A DNA stretch of 64,000 nucleotides from Diphasiastrum complanatum (GCA_029204225.1 CM055100.1:9803058-9867057); one strand, 5' to 3'. Counted from the first letter of the stretch, positions 33,539 to 47,787 are shown. The notes: generated by a model not told the origin, from the sequence alone. Numbers and translations are program-made.

Positions 33539-34234
33539 ATGGCTCTCTATGAGAGGGTTTTGGGTTGCTTTCGTCATGGTAGTGGCATTTCTGAGCACAT
33601 CTGGAGTACTATTGGGGTTAAGCAGGGATGCACTCTCTCACCAGTTCTCTTTGGATTATATATTGACGAGCTAGAGCAGGTCATCTCTCAGTGTGGTGGG
33701 GACGGTTGTCGGCTGGGAAACATTCTGATTGCCATCCTTCTCTATGCGGATGATGTTGTACTAGTCTCCCGTACCAGAGAGGGATTACAGAGACAGTTGG
33801 ACTGTTTACACACTTTTTGTCCTCAGTGGGGTTTAGGGGTGAACCTCTCGAAGAACAAAGTTATGGTCTTCAATACCTCTCGGGCCTTCATGCAGCACCA
33901 GGAGCTTACCTTTGATGGACAGTCCGTAGAGGCTTCATACACTTACCTAGGTGTGCTCTTCTCTGGTCCTACCTTCAGTATGAGACGGGCGGCTACTTCT
34001 AGACTTGGGAAGGGCCACTCTTCCCTAGTCCAGCTGGAGAGATTTTGCTTCCGTAAGTCTATTCGGGATGCCCTGAGTAAGTGCAAACTATTTGACACCA
34101 TTGTCACCCCTTCAGCCTTGTATCCGACAGATATGGTGTACAGGACTATCATCTTCACACTGATCCAGCATTTCACGCTTACAGACCACCATGTTAGCTC
34201 GCATGATCTGAGCGAAGCCCTCGGTTCCCCATGA
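33539..34234 (+). pseudogene. LINE copy 1 reverse transcriptase, main open part
   Basis: 231 codons containing the RT palm: KQGCTLSPVLFGLYIDELEQ, then ILIAILLYADDVVLV, with the two Asp of YADD intact, and LGVNLSKNKVMVFNTSRAF. The fingers and endonuclease are missing because of 5' truncation, and a stop separates the first 36 codons at 33,503. Normal LINE ORF2 is over 1,000 codons. Confidence 0.8.
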
Positions 34235-35252
34235 GATCATCCTTGAGGAGTTTGCCACCCCCCCTATTCAAATTGAGGCAGCCTTCCAGCTTATCACGTA
34301 CATCCAGAGAGCTCAGGCACTTTCTGATACCGAGCAGAGATATGTGCGGATTGCACTCATGTCCTCTCATCACCTTCAGACCCAAGGATACCGGCTATCA
34401 TGGTTCTCTCAGGCATCACACTTCCTCATGGAAGCATTTGGTATCACTATCACTGATCTCCCTTTGGGTACACACCAGTACATTAGACGTTTTTTATACA
34501 GAGCATATCTCGACCGTACTTGGCGTCACCAGCTGGGGGTTAAGCCTGGACTCGCTTTCTGGAGCAGGATGCCACTGGTCTTCCAGTTTTACCTCGCTAT
34601 TTGTCCTCTGGACTATCACACGGTCTCCGTTTCACTTTGGGACAGTTCAGAGTCTCCTCACATCAGTTGGCTATTGAGACAGGCAGATTCCAGGGTACAC
34701 CACGAGAGGAGAGACTATGTCTGTTGTGTCCCCTACATGAGATAGAGTCCGAGGAACATTTCATCTTCAGGTGCCCCATATATTATGAGATCATTGTCTA
34801 TTCCGTGACATGCCTACTACACTCAGAGCATTGATTGGATATGAGGACTCTCGTTGTGTCGCACTTATGCTACGAGAGATGGTCTTGCTGCGCCAAGATA
34901 TGTACAAGTCAGCTCACCAGCCACATCTTAGCTCTCAGGCTCAGATTACGTCTTTCTTCACCAGGAGACGGACACGGTCTGACGACGACATACCACCTCA
35001 CGGATGCCAGAGACAGTGTGTATCACTCATAGTCATGCAACAGTTCATCGCCTTGTTACGAGAGCACACAGTTTTCACCCTCCTAGACGACGTCAGCGAC
35101 AGTCCGTACCTCCTAATACAGCTCCTATTACGTCTTTTTTCAGCAGCAGCACTATTTGATACTACTCTACTTCTGGCGGTTATTCTTGCTCCCACTTATG
35201 GACAGTTGGCAGTTTGTAGTTTACAGTTACATTACTCATTTCTCTTTTATGC

Positions 35253-35338
35253 ATAGTTTTTCTTGGAGACGTTTATATACGCTCCCATGGTTTATATAGT
35301 TTTTCTTGGAGACGTTTATATATGCTCCCATGGTTTTC
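35253..35338 (+). repeat. 43-bp tandem duplication in LINE 3' UTR
   Basis: ATAGTTTTTCTTGGAGACGT starts at 35,253 and again at 35,296. It precedes the sequence shared with the 3' UTR remnant at 33,250. Confidence 0.85.
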
Positions 35339-35398
35339 ACATACTCGACATGTACTCCTTTTGGTCTTATATCTCTTTTGGCATGGAAAAGACATTAA

Positions 35399-36784
<1,386 letters not shown>

Positions 36785-37781
36785 TCAGCGTTTGCAGACT
36801 ATGGTGGTGACCCCTTCTAGGCTCTCTCAGATGATATAGCCAGCTTTGCACAACAGGGCCTTATTCTTTTAGCAGGAAATTTTAATGCTCGTACCAGCAC
36901 CCAGCAGACAGAGTTTCATGCAGATAGTGATTTCCTACATATCCAGGTTTCGGATGTGAGTTTGGATAGGACCTCTCAGGATGCAAATACCTCGGCTACA
37001 CACTTTGGAGAACAGCTGATTGGACTTGCAGAAGCTCACTCGTTAGCCATTTTGAATGGCCTATCTCGATGGCCATCATCATCTGTGTATACCTATCATC
37101 CGCACGGGGGTGGTCACGGCGTTGTTGACTACTTCATTGGCTCACCAGCCTTGATTCCATTTCTTAATACTTTTCATATTATGCACCCTACCATTTCTGA
37201 TCACTCTCTATTGCTCCTGTCTATAGGCCGTGCCACTTGTGGTACTGCTACGACACCTCATTCCACATGTCGCAATCGTCCATCTTTCTCTCCACTTGGT
37301 CTTCCTACGTACACTTCCTCTCTGGCCACACTGCTCGCCGATTTCCCTTTCTCATCTTCGATAGACCAACAAGCCGCCTTTTTATCTCAGCCAATGCTGC
37401 ATATCCTCCGAAAACTTTCTCGTCTCATAAACGCACTTACAATAGATGGTATGATGATGAGTGCCTCTCTCTACACAAGCAGGTTGTTCACGCTCAATAC
37501 CATTCTCCCGACACCTTAGCATCTAGACAAAAAGAATACCATAGAATGACTTTGCGGAAAAAGACTACGTACTGTCAGTCTCTGGCACAGAAACTCATCG
37601 ATTCCTTGGACTCCTCTTCTTCTACCTTCTTTTGGAAGATGTTTTCTAAAAACTCATGTATGCCGCCTCCTATTGCTATTGAATCTTGGATTGACTATGC
37701 TGCAAGAATTTTTATACAACTGACTCTCCTTCCATCTCTCTCTCACCGCGACCCTCATAATTCACCCTTTTCACTCCGTCC

Positions 37782-38537
37782 ATGATTGAAAATGCCATAA
37801 AAAATGGTCAAAACCATAAAGCCATTGATGTGGACTCTCTAAGTATGGACTTTCTAAAACCTATCGCCCATATTGTTGCTCCATACATCTCCCACATTTT
37901 TAACCAATCTGTTATTTTTGGCCTTCCCACATCCTGGTGTACTAACCTGTTGCACCCTATACTTAAGGCTGGTGATCCTTTGAATGTAGACAACTATCGT
38001 ACTATTATGATCAGCCACACTATGGCTAAGCTTTATGGTTCAGTTATGCAGTCTATCATCAGCTCTTATGCAGAGACAGAGGAGTTATATGCTATGGGAC
38101 AGGCTGGTTTTAGAGCAGGCTATTCCACAGCGGACCAGATATTCATACTGAGGTGTATCATTGAGGCGGCGAAGTTCAGGAAACAGAGAGTGGACTTCCG
38201 CAAAGCATTTGATTCGGTTCCGAGACACTTGCTGCTCCAGCGTTTGGCATCCCTTGGTTTCTCACAGGAAGTCATTGCTGCTGTCATCACATTATACGAG
38301 AGAGTTTTGGCCCGATTCCGTGATGGAGATGGATGGTCTTCATATATCCATAGTACGGTCGGAGTAAAGCAGGGATGTCCCTTATCACCCACCCTATTTG
38401 CTCTATACATTGACGACCTTGAGGGTGGAGATGGTTGTCCTCTTGCAGATCTTATTATCCCTATCCTTCTTCATGCAGATGATGTGGTTCTACTCTCTAG
38501 TTCAGCTGTAGGACTTCGGCGACATCTGGATGCCTAG
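37782..38537 (+). pseudogene. LINE copy 3 reverse transcriptase
   Basis: 251 open codons from MIENAIKNGQNHKAIDVDSL to VVLLSSSAVGLRRHLDA. RT motifs are in order, but the catalytic box reads HADD (PILLHADDVVLL) rather than YADD. Just before VDFRKAFDSVPRHLLL several residues appear deleted compared with copy 1. A TAG at 38,535 interrupts, and the thumb continues in another frame (FNTNRQHMRDTMFYFDGQLL). Confidence 0.8.
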
Positions 38538-38915
38538 TTTACTTTTTGTCAGATATGGGGGCTGATGGTGAACATTGGTAAGACTAAGGTTATGGTGTTT
38601 AACACCAACAGGCAGCATATGAGAGACACTATGTTCTATTTTGATGGACAGCTTCTAGAGATAGTGGCATCTTACACATACCTGGGTGTTCTCTTCTCTG
38701 GTCCATTGCTTTCTTTTAGACCAGCTGCATTGGCTAGGCTCCGCAAGGGGCGCTCTGCTCTTGTTCAGATGGAGAGGTTTTCCTCCTCTTATTACGTGCA
38801 TGACCCGGACACACGTTGTCGCCTCTTCTCTTCGACTGTTTCTCCAGTTGCACTGTGTTCAGCAGAGACATGGTGCCCTGGCTTATCTAGAGACACCTAG
38901 AGTGACATCTCGCGT

Positions 38916-39629
38916 TTGCAGATTCACATGCGTAGCCGGATGATTCGGGCCAAGCAATCGGTTCCTCATGAGCTTATTTTGGCGGAGTTTGCTTCTCCTC
39001 CTTTGATTGTAGAAGCTATTTTCAGGATCATCACGTTCATTCATCGAGTCTCAGAGCTTGAGTCTTCCAGATATGTGGTAGCAGCTTTTACATCCTCTCG
39101 CACTTTGGCCGAGCAGCGGGCTAAGTCTTCATGGTTTCAATATGCTTCGGACTTTCTACATAGCTGGGGATTATATATGTCTGACCTCCCAAATGGGACT
39201 CATGTGTTCATTCGCCGACAGATCTACAGAGCATACATACATACTGTTTGGCCTCACCTGGATCCCTCACGGGTTAAGCTTCATTTCTATCGCACTCACT
39301 TTTTTCACCTGGATGCTTCAGGGCTACCCGTTAGACCGAGTTATCTCTCTCAGACGTTGTCTTTTGGCCTACGCTACCGCATTGGTCAGCTTCGGGTCTC
39401 TTCTCATCAGCTAGCTATTGAGACTGGCAGATACACAGACACGCCACGCCCATTACGGATCTGTCAGTGTTGTACTCTACATGAGGTTGAGGATGAGTTT
39501 CACTTTATTTTCATATGTCCAGCTTACTATGAGATCAGGGGCAGATACCACTGTCTATATCGGGACACTCCACTCACACTTGGTTCCTTCTTTGCCTATC
39601 CAGATGCGAGATGTGTTGGTTTACTTTAA
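38916..39629 (+). pseudogene. LINE copy 3 C-terminal domain
   Basis: 237 open codons. Contains SVPHELILAEFASPPLIVEA and YRIGQLRVSSHQLAIETGRY, then a Cys/His cluster ICQCCTLHEVEDEFHFIFIC that matches copy 1 (LCLLCPLHEIESEEHFIFRC). Such C-terminal CCHC-like motifs are common after LINE RT and bind nucleic acid. Confidence 0.75.
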
Positions 39630-39950
39630 GAGCTAGGGAAGATACTTCGGATAGTGAGATTGACATTCCAGCTCGTCGACCGAAGCTCCAGCGTCTTCCT
39701 CGACCATCCAGAGTTCATCACCAGAGGCCACCATGTGCCTCACACCAGATCACACAGTTTTTCTCTCTCAGTTAGTGAGTTTGATTCCTCCGCGTAGCTG
39801 GTGGTTAAGCTATTGCTTTTGTACCCTCACCATAGCTGGAGGTTAAGCTTTGGTTTTTATTTCCAGTTTATCTCTGTTTTATAGTTGTAGTTGATAGCAA
39901 TAAGTCTGACATGGACATTGCTCCTTTCTGATGTACTTTTTCTTTGTCTT

Positions 39951-41994
39951 ATGTGCCCAAGGGCACTCTATAGAGATCAAGATGGTACAACCTAGTTTCA
40001 GACTCAAATCAAACTATCAATGAAGGCAGATGGTACCAGAGGCACTTCAAGTAAACTCAAGTGCAAACTTCAACGAGGCTCATGCCAGATGGTACAACTT
40101 GCATTGACACATCAGATCTCAATCTCAAGCACAAATACAAGTGGATGGAAAGTACAAGATCAATCTTAGACGAGTGGATGCAAGATCTACTAGTAAAGGT
40201 ACAAGGAGTTGTACACCAAGAAATCAAGATGGAATTGTGATCAAATCAATATCATACTTCCATCAGATTTGAAGATGGACCAATCAATAACAGCAAGCCA
40301 AGTCCATATCAGAGGGTCTAGATCGGTCCCAATGTGCAAGATACAATGATGACATGGCAAAAAGCAGATTTTTCAGTTAGACTTTCCCTTCTCAGATAAG
40401 CTTTGAAAGCTTATAGAAAAAATCCCACTTGGTTGGACATTCATAACTGAATCGTAGAAGGTTTTGCTACCACCTTTCAACAAAATTAATGAAATGGTAA
40501 AGCCCTCTTGATCCTCCAAACCTCATCAAAGGAAGAGCGTCTTAACTCAAAATAATACTCTCGTTCATGAAGCCACTTATCTACAACCCATTAGGAAGAT
40601 GTACTAGCATACTTAAGAGGGCTTTATATCCTTATCTGAAGACAAATTGTGAACATGGGGATATAACAAGAAATAGAAAGAGAAACTAAGGTATGTACAC
40701 TTCCCAACTGGGATGGTGCAGCGCTACTGCCCACCAAGGACTATATAGAGTAATGCTTGCATCTCTGTCATGGACTGGTCCATTCTATCCATGTAGGCTC
40801 ACACGGAGGCGGGATTTCTAACAACCGAAGTTTCTACAACAATAATTAGTTGAGGGCTAAAGTTGGATAACTTGCATGGGTTTGAAGAAAGAGGAGGGCC
40901 TGATAAAACATCTACACAGATGCAACCATGATTGATGCTAAAAGTGGAATAACACTAGAAAACACTAGTTCTTTTCTAACGAAATAAATTATATAAGCAA
41001 TGGTAGAAACAATATAAGTGAAAGAAGCAAGAACAACAAAGAATATGTGGAGTAGCATGGATGAAAACCTAATGAAGATAAACGGGCACTTCATCTAGTG
41101 CATTGGAGATCAAGAAGTAAAGCTCTTGCCGGCCAAATCAATACCTTGGCTCCTACAGTCTACTTCCCCTTTAGATGCACTTATGGATACTTTCATAATT
41201 GTAAACCTGGCGTACTTCCCATGCATTGTTCTCCCTTCATGCGAACAACATGTTCTCTCCTTCTCTCTCTAGCATGGTCTCCATCATCCAACTATTAGAA
41301 GCCAGCCTCCCAAGCTAGTCAATCTCTCCACTAACGAGTGTGTAAGAATGAGTCTCCTCCCAAACTACTTCTTAAGGGTTCTACCTACAATTGAGGTTCC
41401 TGGCCATTTTAGTTTCGTCAAGGTTGATCAAGTCCCAACTGACCTTCCAAATATCTATCTATAACACACATAGATCCCTTAGTGATCACCCTCATGCTCC
41501 ATCAGATGGGTTCTACCTACAATTGAGGTTCCTGGCCATTTTAGTTTCGTCAAGGTTGATCAAGTCCCAACTGACCTTCCAAATATCTATCTATAACACA
41601 CATAGATCCCTTAGTGATCACCCTCATGCTCCATCAGATGTTAAACAAATGCCATGTTTGCAAGTACAGGGATCTCTAGAACACATCTGCAAAGGACGAT
41701 TCAGATTCAATGCTATAAATGATGATTCAAAATTTTCAAAAATAAGCAGACAGATATGACGGTGCCATGTAACCAAAAATCTAGACAAGAAACAATGCTC
41801 TTAGTCATTGGCTTCAGAAAGAATTAATGTGCCTTGTGTCAAAAATATCTGGATGAGAAACTATGCCCTCATTCATTAACCTTTTGCAATCAAAAAAGGG
41901 AGTACATAGTATATATCCTGATTACAGCATCATATAGAGATATTCACACAAACACATATCAAATCTAAAAGAAATGATAATATAAATTCATTAC
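39951..41994. other. no gene recognised; contains a 132-bp perfect duplication
   Basis: About 2 kb of ordinary sequence, probably intronic. The duplication is listed separately. Confidence 0.4.
41377..41640. repeat. perfect 132-bp tandem duplication
   Basis: GGTTCTACCTACAATTGAGG... repeats with an offset of exactly 132 bp (41,377-41,508 and 41,509-41,640) and no difference that I can see. 132 is a multiple of three, so a plus-strand open frame continues through both copies (RFLAILVSSRLIKSQLTFQI twice), but I see no sign that it is a gene. Confidence 0.9.
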
Positions 41995-42087
41995 CCTCAA
42001 CGAACGAACTTCAGCAATAAAGTCTTGCAATTTGTATTTAAACTTTGAGAATAATAGTCCTGCTGCTTGCTCTCCCTCTGCCACATG
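41995..42087 (-). CDS. coiled-coil host gene, 5'-proximal exon
   Basis: Minus-strand exon of exactly 93 bp (31 codons, phase 0 to 0) between ATTTTGATTGCAG and GAGG/GTAATG. Encodes HVAEGEQAAGLLFSKFKYKL and QDFIAEVRSLR. Both splice sites are good and the peptide is helical and charged like the exons at 4-20 kb. It starts and ends in phase 0, compatible with exon 20,077-20,175, which would make the intron between them about 21.8 kb and filled with LINE and gypsy copies. Assignment to the same gene is inference. Confidence 0.55.
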
Positions 42088-42952
42088 CTGCAATCAAAAT
42101 ATGGCCAATTGTAGAGTGATTTCAATAATGCAACCAAGGTGTTTCCTTATACAAAATTTTAGCTGCTACACATTGTTCTCACTTTCTATGACCTTGAGCA
42201 CTGATACATGCAGCGTGTAAATTCATGTTTAGTCTTAATCATCACAAGAAACTTCATCTTTATGATTGTTTCTGTACTTAATGGCTTGAAAATTGTTTAG
42301 TCTTTAGTCACATCTTATTCATACAAGCATCTTAAACTCTGAAGGTGGAAGATGGCTCCAAAACTGAACACAAAGATGGTCTATTTTCCTTTGCCTTCAA
42401 ATCATCTTTTTAGCAAGACACAAGTCATAAAGCGAAGTTGCCACAATTATTTGACTACTTTTACATGACCATTTTAAAAAAAGGCAGCCAATAAAATCTA
42501 AGATTGATTTAGCTCCATGCACAGAATTATATCAAGTCTTGATAAGAATTATTAAATCCACTATTAGACCATTGCAATAGATCAAATCAATACTACACAG
42601 GTTGGAGAAATATGTGGCTTGTCTGCTTCTTCACCTCAAGATCTGAAGTTCAATTCTCTGAGCGATCATTGCACATGGACATACAGGACCAAAACAAATT
42701 ATCACAAGTCTAAACGTCTCTTGCTTCTACATTTAAATCAGCATAAATAACATCAAAATTCTTGGATTTTCAAGAAGAACCACATCTTCCTTTGTAAAAA
42801 AGCATTCTATTTCCAAGCAAGAATTTAGCTTTATGCACCTTACGGTCCCATAGATTGAGTCTTCCTCTTTCTTAGCTTGTGTTTCCATCCAAGAAGATAT
42901 ACCAACTCTAAACGTTGCTTAATTTTCTCATGATTTCCATCTTTAACTTTTT
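42088..42952. other. no gene recognised
   Basis: AT-rich and probably intronic. No splice-bounded coding segment or transposon domain found. Confidence 0.4.
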
Positions 42953-44420
42953 AGTTATGGACTAATTGGTCCATAGACAACATGTATTACAGGGCCCATA
43001 TTCATTTATGGCGGTGCTTTTATTCATTTATAGGGGCTATATTCATTTGTTGGCCACAACCATTTTTTATTCCTATACATGCTTGAGGCCTTTTTTATGC
43101 ATTTATTTTCGAACTAGCCAAAGGCCCAACTATTGCTATTTTTGGGTCCAAGAGTGTGGCTCCTACTAGGAGAGTGCAGACCTTTCAAGAAGGTGACTAT
43201 TTTCATTCCTTTAACCCGAATTTCGATAAGCTGTAGCTAGAAGCTTCTATCGTAGGGTTCCTATTGGGTATTAGTAGGTCCTATGTACTTCCAGAATTGC
43301 ACATTCTGTTCCATTCCACTACCTATGCGTTAACTACAGTCTTAACCATATTGCCTGCAATTGTATTGAACTCCTATTGCCACTACAGTTTAGTTTCATG
43401 AGGCTGATGATGGCTTTGTCAGTGAATCTGCCATTTACCTCCAGCTTCAAAATTATCCACCTAGCCCCCTCTTTTATCCTTCTAAAGTTCTAATTCCGCT
43501 AAATGTCATGCTTAGCTTGCTTATGCTACTTGGGCTGGTAAGCTAGATCTGGGTCTCATTCGTGTGCACATCACTTGCCATGAGTTTATTGAATTGGTTG
43601 ATACAGGAAGCACTCATTCTTTTTTGAGCAGCGGGCGAAGGTTGCTAGTTCGTATGTTTTTTTCCTAGCACTCAGAGTTTCCAAGGGAGCCAGATTGGAG
43701 ATTATTGACCAAGCAGATTAATATGTATGAATTCTATTACAAGATATGATATCATTCTTGGTGTTGATTGGTTTTCCTCTTTGGGAGGAGCTACTACATT
43801 GGATTTAGTATAGCAAACGATATCTTTTTCACATTAGAGTATTTAGCATGTTTTAATAGCACGACTCCACTCATGAAAAGGAAATTCTTGCCATCAGTTT
43901 TGCACTCAAAAAAATGGCGACACTATCTTTACCGTGCTCCTTTTGATATTTTCACCGTTTACCGACCTTTACACTACCTTTATACTCAATTTTAAAAAGG
44001 ATCTCAGTGGACAAGTTATGGACTCGGCTTATTACATTCAACATGTCCTGCTTTTATTACTTTACTTTATGCATAAGTAGGCCTTGGGCCCTTTTTATTC
44101 ATGTACTGCCCTATGGGCAATTTTTTTCAATTATTTATTTGCTACTTAGACTATATGACTATAAAGTGCGGGTCCTCCTAGTGGAACGCAGGCCTACAGG
44201 GCAACACACTATTTTCCCTCTTTATCTTACTTGATTAGCTTAGCCTCTACTATCTTATCCACGGGTATAAGTAGAATGTGCAGATTATTTCCAGCAACTC
44301 TTTTACTGACCACTATCTTTTCCGGCAGATGTTTTGGCAAACTTTCTCAACATTACCTAATGCTTCACTTTCTAGCACCTTATTTGAAAAAGGTTTCAGT
44401 ACTTTTTCATCAGCATTTGT
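42953..44420 (+). mobile_element. mini gypsy relict D (LTR - protease/RNase H scraps - LTR)
   Basis: Diverged LTR-like sequences begin AGTTATGGAC at 42,953 and 44,014 and share internal blocks (TAGGGCCT.., GTGCGGGTCCTCCTAGTGGA against GTGTGGCTCCTACTAGGAGA). Between them lie a protease scrap and an RNase H scrap joined within about 200 bp. The LTR start matches the AGTTATGGACTCGG of A-C, so D is an older relative. The 3' limit is uncertain. Confidence 0.65.
43580..43995 (+). pseudogene. protease and RNase H remnants of element D
   Basis: FIELVDTGSTHSFLS at about 43,589-43,634 is a gypsy protease site. In another frame from about 43,875, ILAISFALKKWRHYLYRAPF and DIFTVYRPLHYLYTQF match the RNase H segment 'LAi..alkkWRhYL.g..f.v.TDh..L.yl'. 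The whole RT between them is deleted. The RNase H piece shows that an ancestor of this LTR family carried normal pol. Confidence 0.75.
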
Positions 44421-45570
44421 TTGCTTGTTTTTGATTGTCCACATATTTTTGAGGAGGGCGCACTTCTTGCAGATTTCGTCTTCCTTCCAACATTCTACAA
44501 GCAAATATTTTTTATCACATTTTCCAACATATTTGAAGAATCCAACGCCCACCCAACAACTCTCCATTGCCCAATTCTCAACCTCTTTTTGCACATTCTT
44601 TAGCAGTTGTCCATCACCCATTTTCAACACCTGATATGATTGACCCTCTGGTTGAGTCGAGTCGCCAACGTGAGATTGACTAGAGGTGATGTACAACATG
44701 AAACTAGGAAGAAACGCATTATATTTTCATGGCTTCAATTTTGGATATGAATGATCCTTTATTGTTTAAAGATGCTACTGAGGAGCAAGTACGGATGTCA
44801 GCTATGGATGAGGAGTATGTAGCAACTGTTGAATTTCACACGTGTGGGAGTGCCCAAAAGTGTGATAATGATCTCCTAAGACATGGTGATTGCACATAGA
44901 TCATACATAGATTGAAAAACAAGATCTATTCCATCAATCTAAGGCAAGAGCACTAAAAATCATGCATAAATCAATCATACAAATACACTCACACGTGTGG
45001 AGACTTGTCAAACAAAAAACTAAGTATGGAAATGCCCTCCTCTCAGGTAGAGAGAGAATCCAACCAACAAAACTCGGGTAGATAGAGAAAGTAAGATTTG
45101 ACTCAAAATGTGTAGAAATCTCATAACTCCAAAAAACTCACAATACAAATGGACTATTGCCTCTATATGTAGCTACTCGAGGTAGAGGGGAGTGAAACAT
45201 GATTGGACTTCTTCTTTTCCTCCTCAAAATCCTATTGGTTGAGTGACATATGAGCCCTCAATCCTGATTGGACCATTTTGATTGATTCTAGCTTTTTGAT
45301 TGGTCACTAGCTCTAATGCCAACACATAGGGACATGTCACACAACAAATCTCAACATGACAAATGTCATAAGCCTAACTTGGCTCGAGCTACATCACTTT
45401 CTACTTTTGGCCTAATCGTGCTCTAACATGTGTACTTGCCTATTTTGCCTCTAATGCCAAACACGTGGAAACATGTTCCACATGTGTGAGATTTTCTCAT
45501 ACAAAATAATTGTAAAATAACCAAGCTAGATTTTGCCAAATTTTCACGCTCCTCAAAAACTAGCTTGGTA
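44421..45570. other. no gene recognised; possible LTR of copia relict E
   Basis: Contains a short open frame MASILDMNDPLLFKDATEEQ at 44,730 that is gag-like in style but too short to call. CACGTGTGG-type motifs recur at 44,840, 44,991 and about 45,465. The LTR of the minus-strand copia relict E is expected here, but its ends cannot be fixed. Confidence 0.3.
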
Positions 45571-45575
45571 AGGTA

Positions 45576-47191
45576 CTAGATCAAACAAGAGGCTTCATGC
45601 ACTTGGACTTTTGGTAGATTTGAGAATCCTACCATCATCCTCTTGATTGAGATGAGATCCTCCTTACTCCTTATATGCAAAGGATTATTGGCAAAGCATA
45701 TGGATCTAAAGATCCCCAAAGTATCAACTATTGCAATCTTCATATCAAGCACCATTGATAAGAGATACCTCCAATTGAAGTCTTCAAATAAGAAGTCACA
45801 TGAAATGGCACCATCTTTGCTTCTACATGATGAAATGAGATCATCCAAATGAACAAGATAAGAGAATTGATGAGAAGTAGACCTCCTTGGCAATAACTCT
45901 CCATATGCTTTTGCCAAAGCACCATCTTCATGAGCCTTACCATCTTGGAACATAGGTTAAGGTAGATCACTTGCCTTCTCCTCCTTGAGATGATCCAAGC
46001 TCCTCTTGGCCACACTTCCACAAGGATTAGCATCAATCATGAAAAGATTACCACATCTAGTCCCACTTGCTACCACATGACCATCCCTCTTAACCAAGCA
46101 AGCATCTTTTCCAAAATCAACTTGGAAACCATCATCTAGCATCTTGCCAACACTAATGAGATTCTTGATAGTGAGATTAGGCACAAAAAGTACATCTTCA
46201 AGAATCATATTGGATTGAACACCAATTGGTACACTACCAATTCCTTCTATCTTGCATTCACCATCAATAGGAATGAAAATAAACTTTCTAGAACCATTGT
46301 AAGGTGCAAAATGAGTGAAAGACTTTTTTAAACAAATCATATGGGAACTAGATCCACTATCTATCCACCATCAATTAGAAGAAGAGTACATAGACATCAT
46401 GAGAGATCCTTCTTGATAACTTTCTTCTATCTCACCTTCACTCTCCTTAGTAAGATTGGCTTGCTTGAGGAATCTTTCTACTTGAAACAATTAAAAGCAA
46501 GATGCCCCTTCTTACCACAAAAGAAGCACTTGTTGGATTTGCAACTTGTTGATGGTTGTGATGACTCCTCATCACTCTCCTCCTTTAACTTGTCCTTCTT
46601 GAAATGTTGATGATGCTCTTTGCTCCTTCCTCTTGGCTTGTCCTTTTTGGAGTATGCCTTCACCTCTCCATCATTCTTCAAGGAAAGTTGATTGATCCTC
46701 ATAAGCTTGTTCTCTTGCCTACACTCCTCGTAAATGACAACTCCTTGTAGTGCCTCCAAGCTTGGAAGCTCCTCCTTGATTGCATAAGATTGAACAAGGT
46801 TGTCAAACTCTTCCTTCAATCCATTTAGGATCACTTGCACTAGTTCTTTTGGATTGAGGTTGTCTCCTATGCAAGCAAGCTCTTTATGAAGATCTTCGAC
46901 TCACTCGTAGATGGATTTCAATGTGTCCCAAGCCTCCTTGGATGAGGTACATGAGCCAATCTCCCTCAACAATTCATTGGAGACATTCATCTTTATGATA
47001 TGTAGGGCCATCCTTGCCCTCTTTTTGTACGTATGGACCTCTTGGAGCACTTGAGGCTCCTCCTCAAGTCCTAGCACAAGGGGGCCTATATCGGCAACAT
47101 GCGAGGCGACATAGTTACATAGAAGAAGATCTCCAGATTCAACAAGGACCGACAATACTTTAAATATGACCATCATCAGAGTTGCATTCAA
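45576..47191 (-). mobile_element. Ty1/copia relict E: gag, zinc knuckle, protease flank, GAG-pre-integrase
   Basis: Minus-strand copia coding relict. Gag: ALHIIKMNVSNELLREIGSC, then after a stop LNGLKEEFDNLVQSYAIKEE, with zinc knuckle CFFCGKKGHLAFNC (CX2CX4HX4C intact). Post-protease segment: IGSVPIGVQSNMILEDVLFV and NLISVGKMLDDGFQVDFGKD. The protease active site lies in a disrupted stretch near 46,340-46,390. A GAG-pre-integrase-like end, MVGFSNLPKVQVHEASCL, closes it at 45,576. Integrase, RT and RNase H are absent. Closely similar to relict F. Confidence 0.8.
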
Positions 47192-47787
47192 CTAGCAAGG
47201 CCGTTTTTCAGGCTCCCACCAAATAGAAATGGGATGCATCTCGTTATAATCTCAAGATTGAATAAATTGATTGGTGAGCTCTATTGGATTTAAAATCCTT
47301 TAAATATCCTTTTAAGCCGAGGAGTTCCTACGTCAATATTATACACAAGTCTATAGTATTTCAAGATCTTTGAGAAACTGGTCATGGCCCCCTTGCAACT
47401 TCCCTTGTGATGCACAGCGGAAGAGGGACGAAGGTCGACAGAATTTCGCATCTTTCCAATGTAAAGCGGAATTAGGTGCTCTTCGGAGTAAGAAGTTCCA
47501 GAAGCAGATAACTAGCTTCAAAAGATCACCAATCCTCGATCCTTTTCAGTCACAGTGTAATCGCGTGATATCAACACGATTATGCAAATATACGGCGATC
47601 AGCAGAATAGTCCACATAATGACTAGAGCTGTTAGCGCGCATACGTGACAGGAACTTGCATCTCAACCGAAAGTGGTCAAATGGAAAAACGCTGTAAAGA
47701 ACACGATGATCAAAACACGGTCGTGGTAACCCCAGGAAAATTAGAGATCTGAGACTTCAACTAAAAGTTTGCAAGCAAGCAACAAAC

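Larger units (their letters stand above)
36782..39950 (+). mobile_element. LINE copy 3: endonuclease, RT and C-terminal Cys/His region
   Basis: The longest LINE copy. Order: partial AP-endonuclease (LLAGNFNART at about 36,870; GVVDYFIGS; ISDHSLLLLS), linker (KRTYNRWYDDECLSLHKQVV), RT fingers (NVDNYRTIMISHTMAKLYGS; GQAGFRAGYSTADQIF), palm (VKQGCPLSPTLFALYIDDLE), C-terminal CQCCTLHEVEDEFHFIFICP. The N-terminal half of the endonuclease is missing. The 3' end near 39.95 kb differs from copy 1 and has no (TC)n or poly(A). Stops and at least four frame changes make it inactive. Confidence 0.85.

Noticed and set aside
33244-33540. Minus-strand 'RERERE' and plus-strand 'LSLSLS' open frames over (TC)n tracts (also at 20.2, 32.7 and 35.4 kb)
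   Set aside because: They are translations of a dinucleotide repeat and have no coding meaning.
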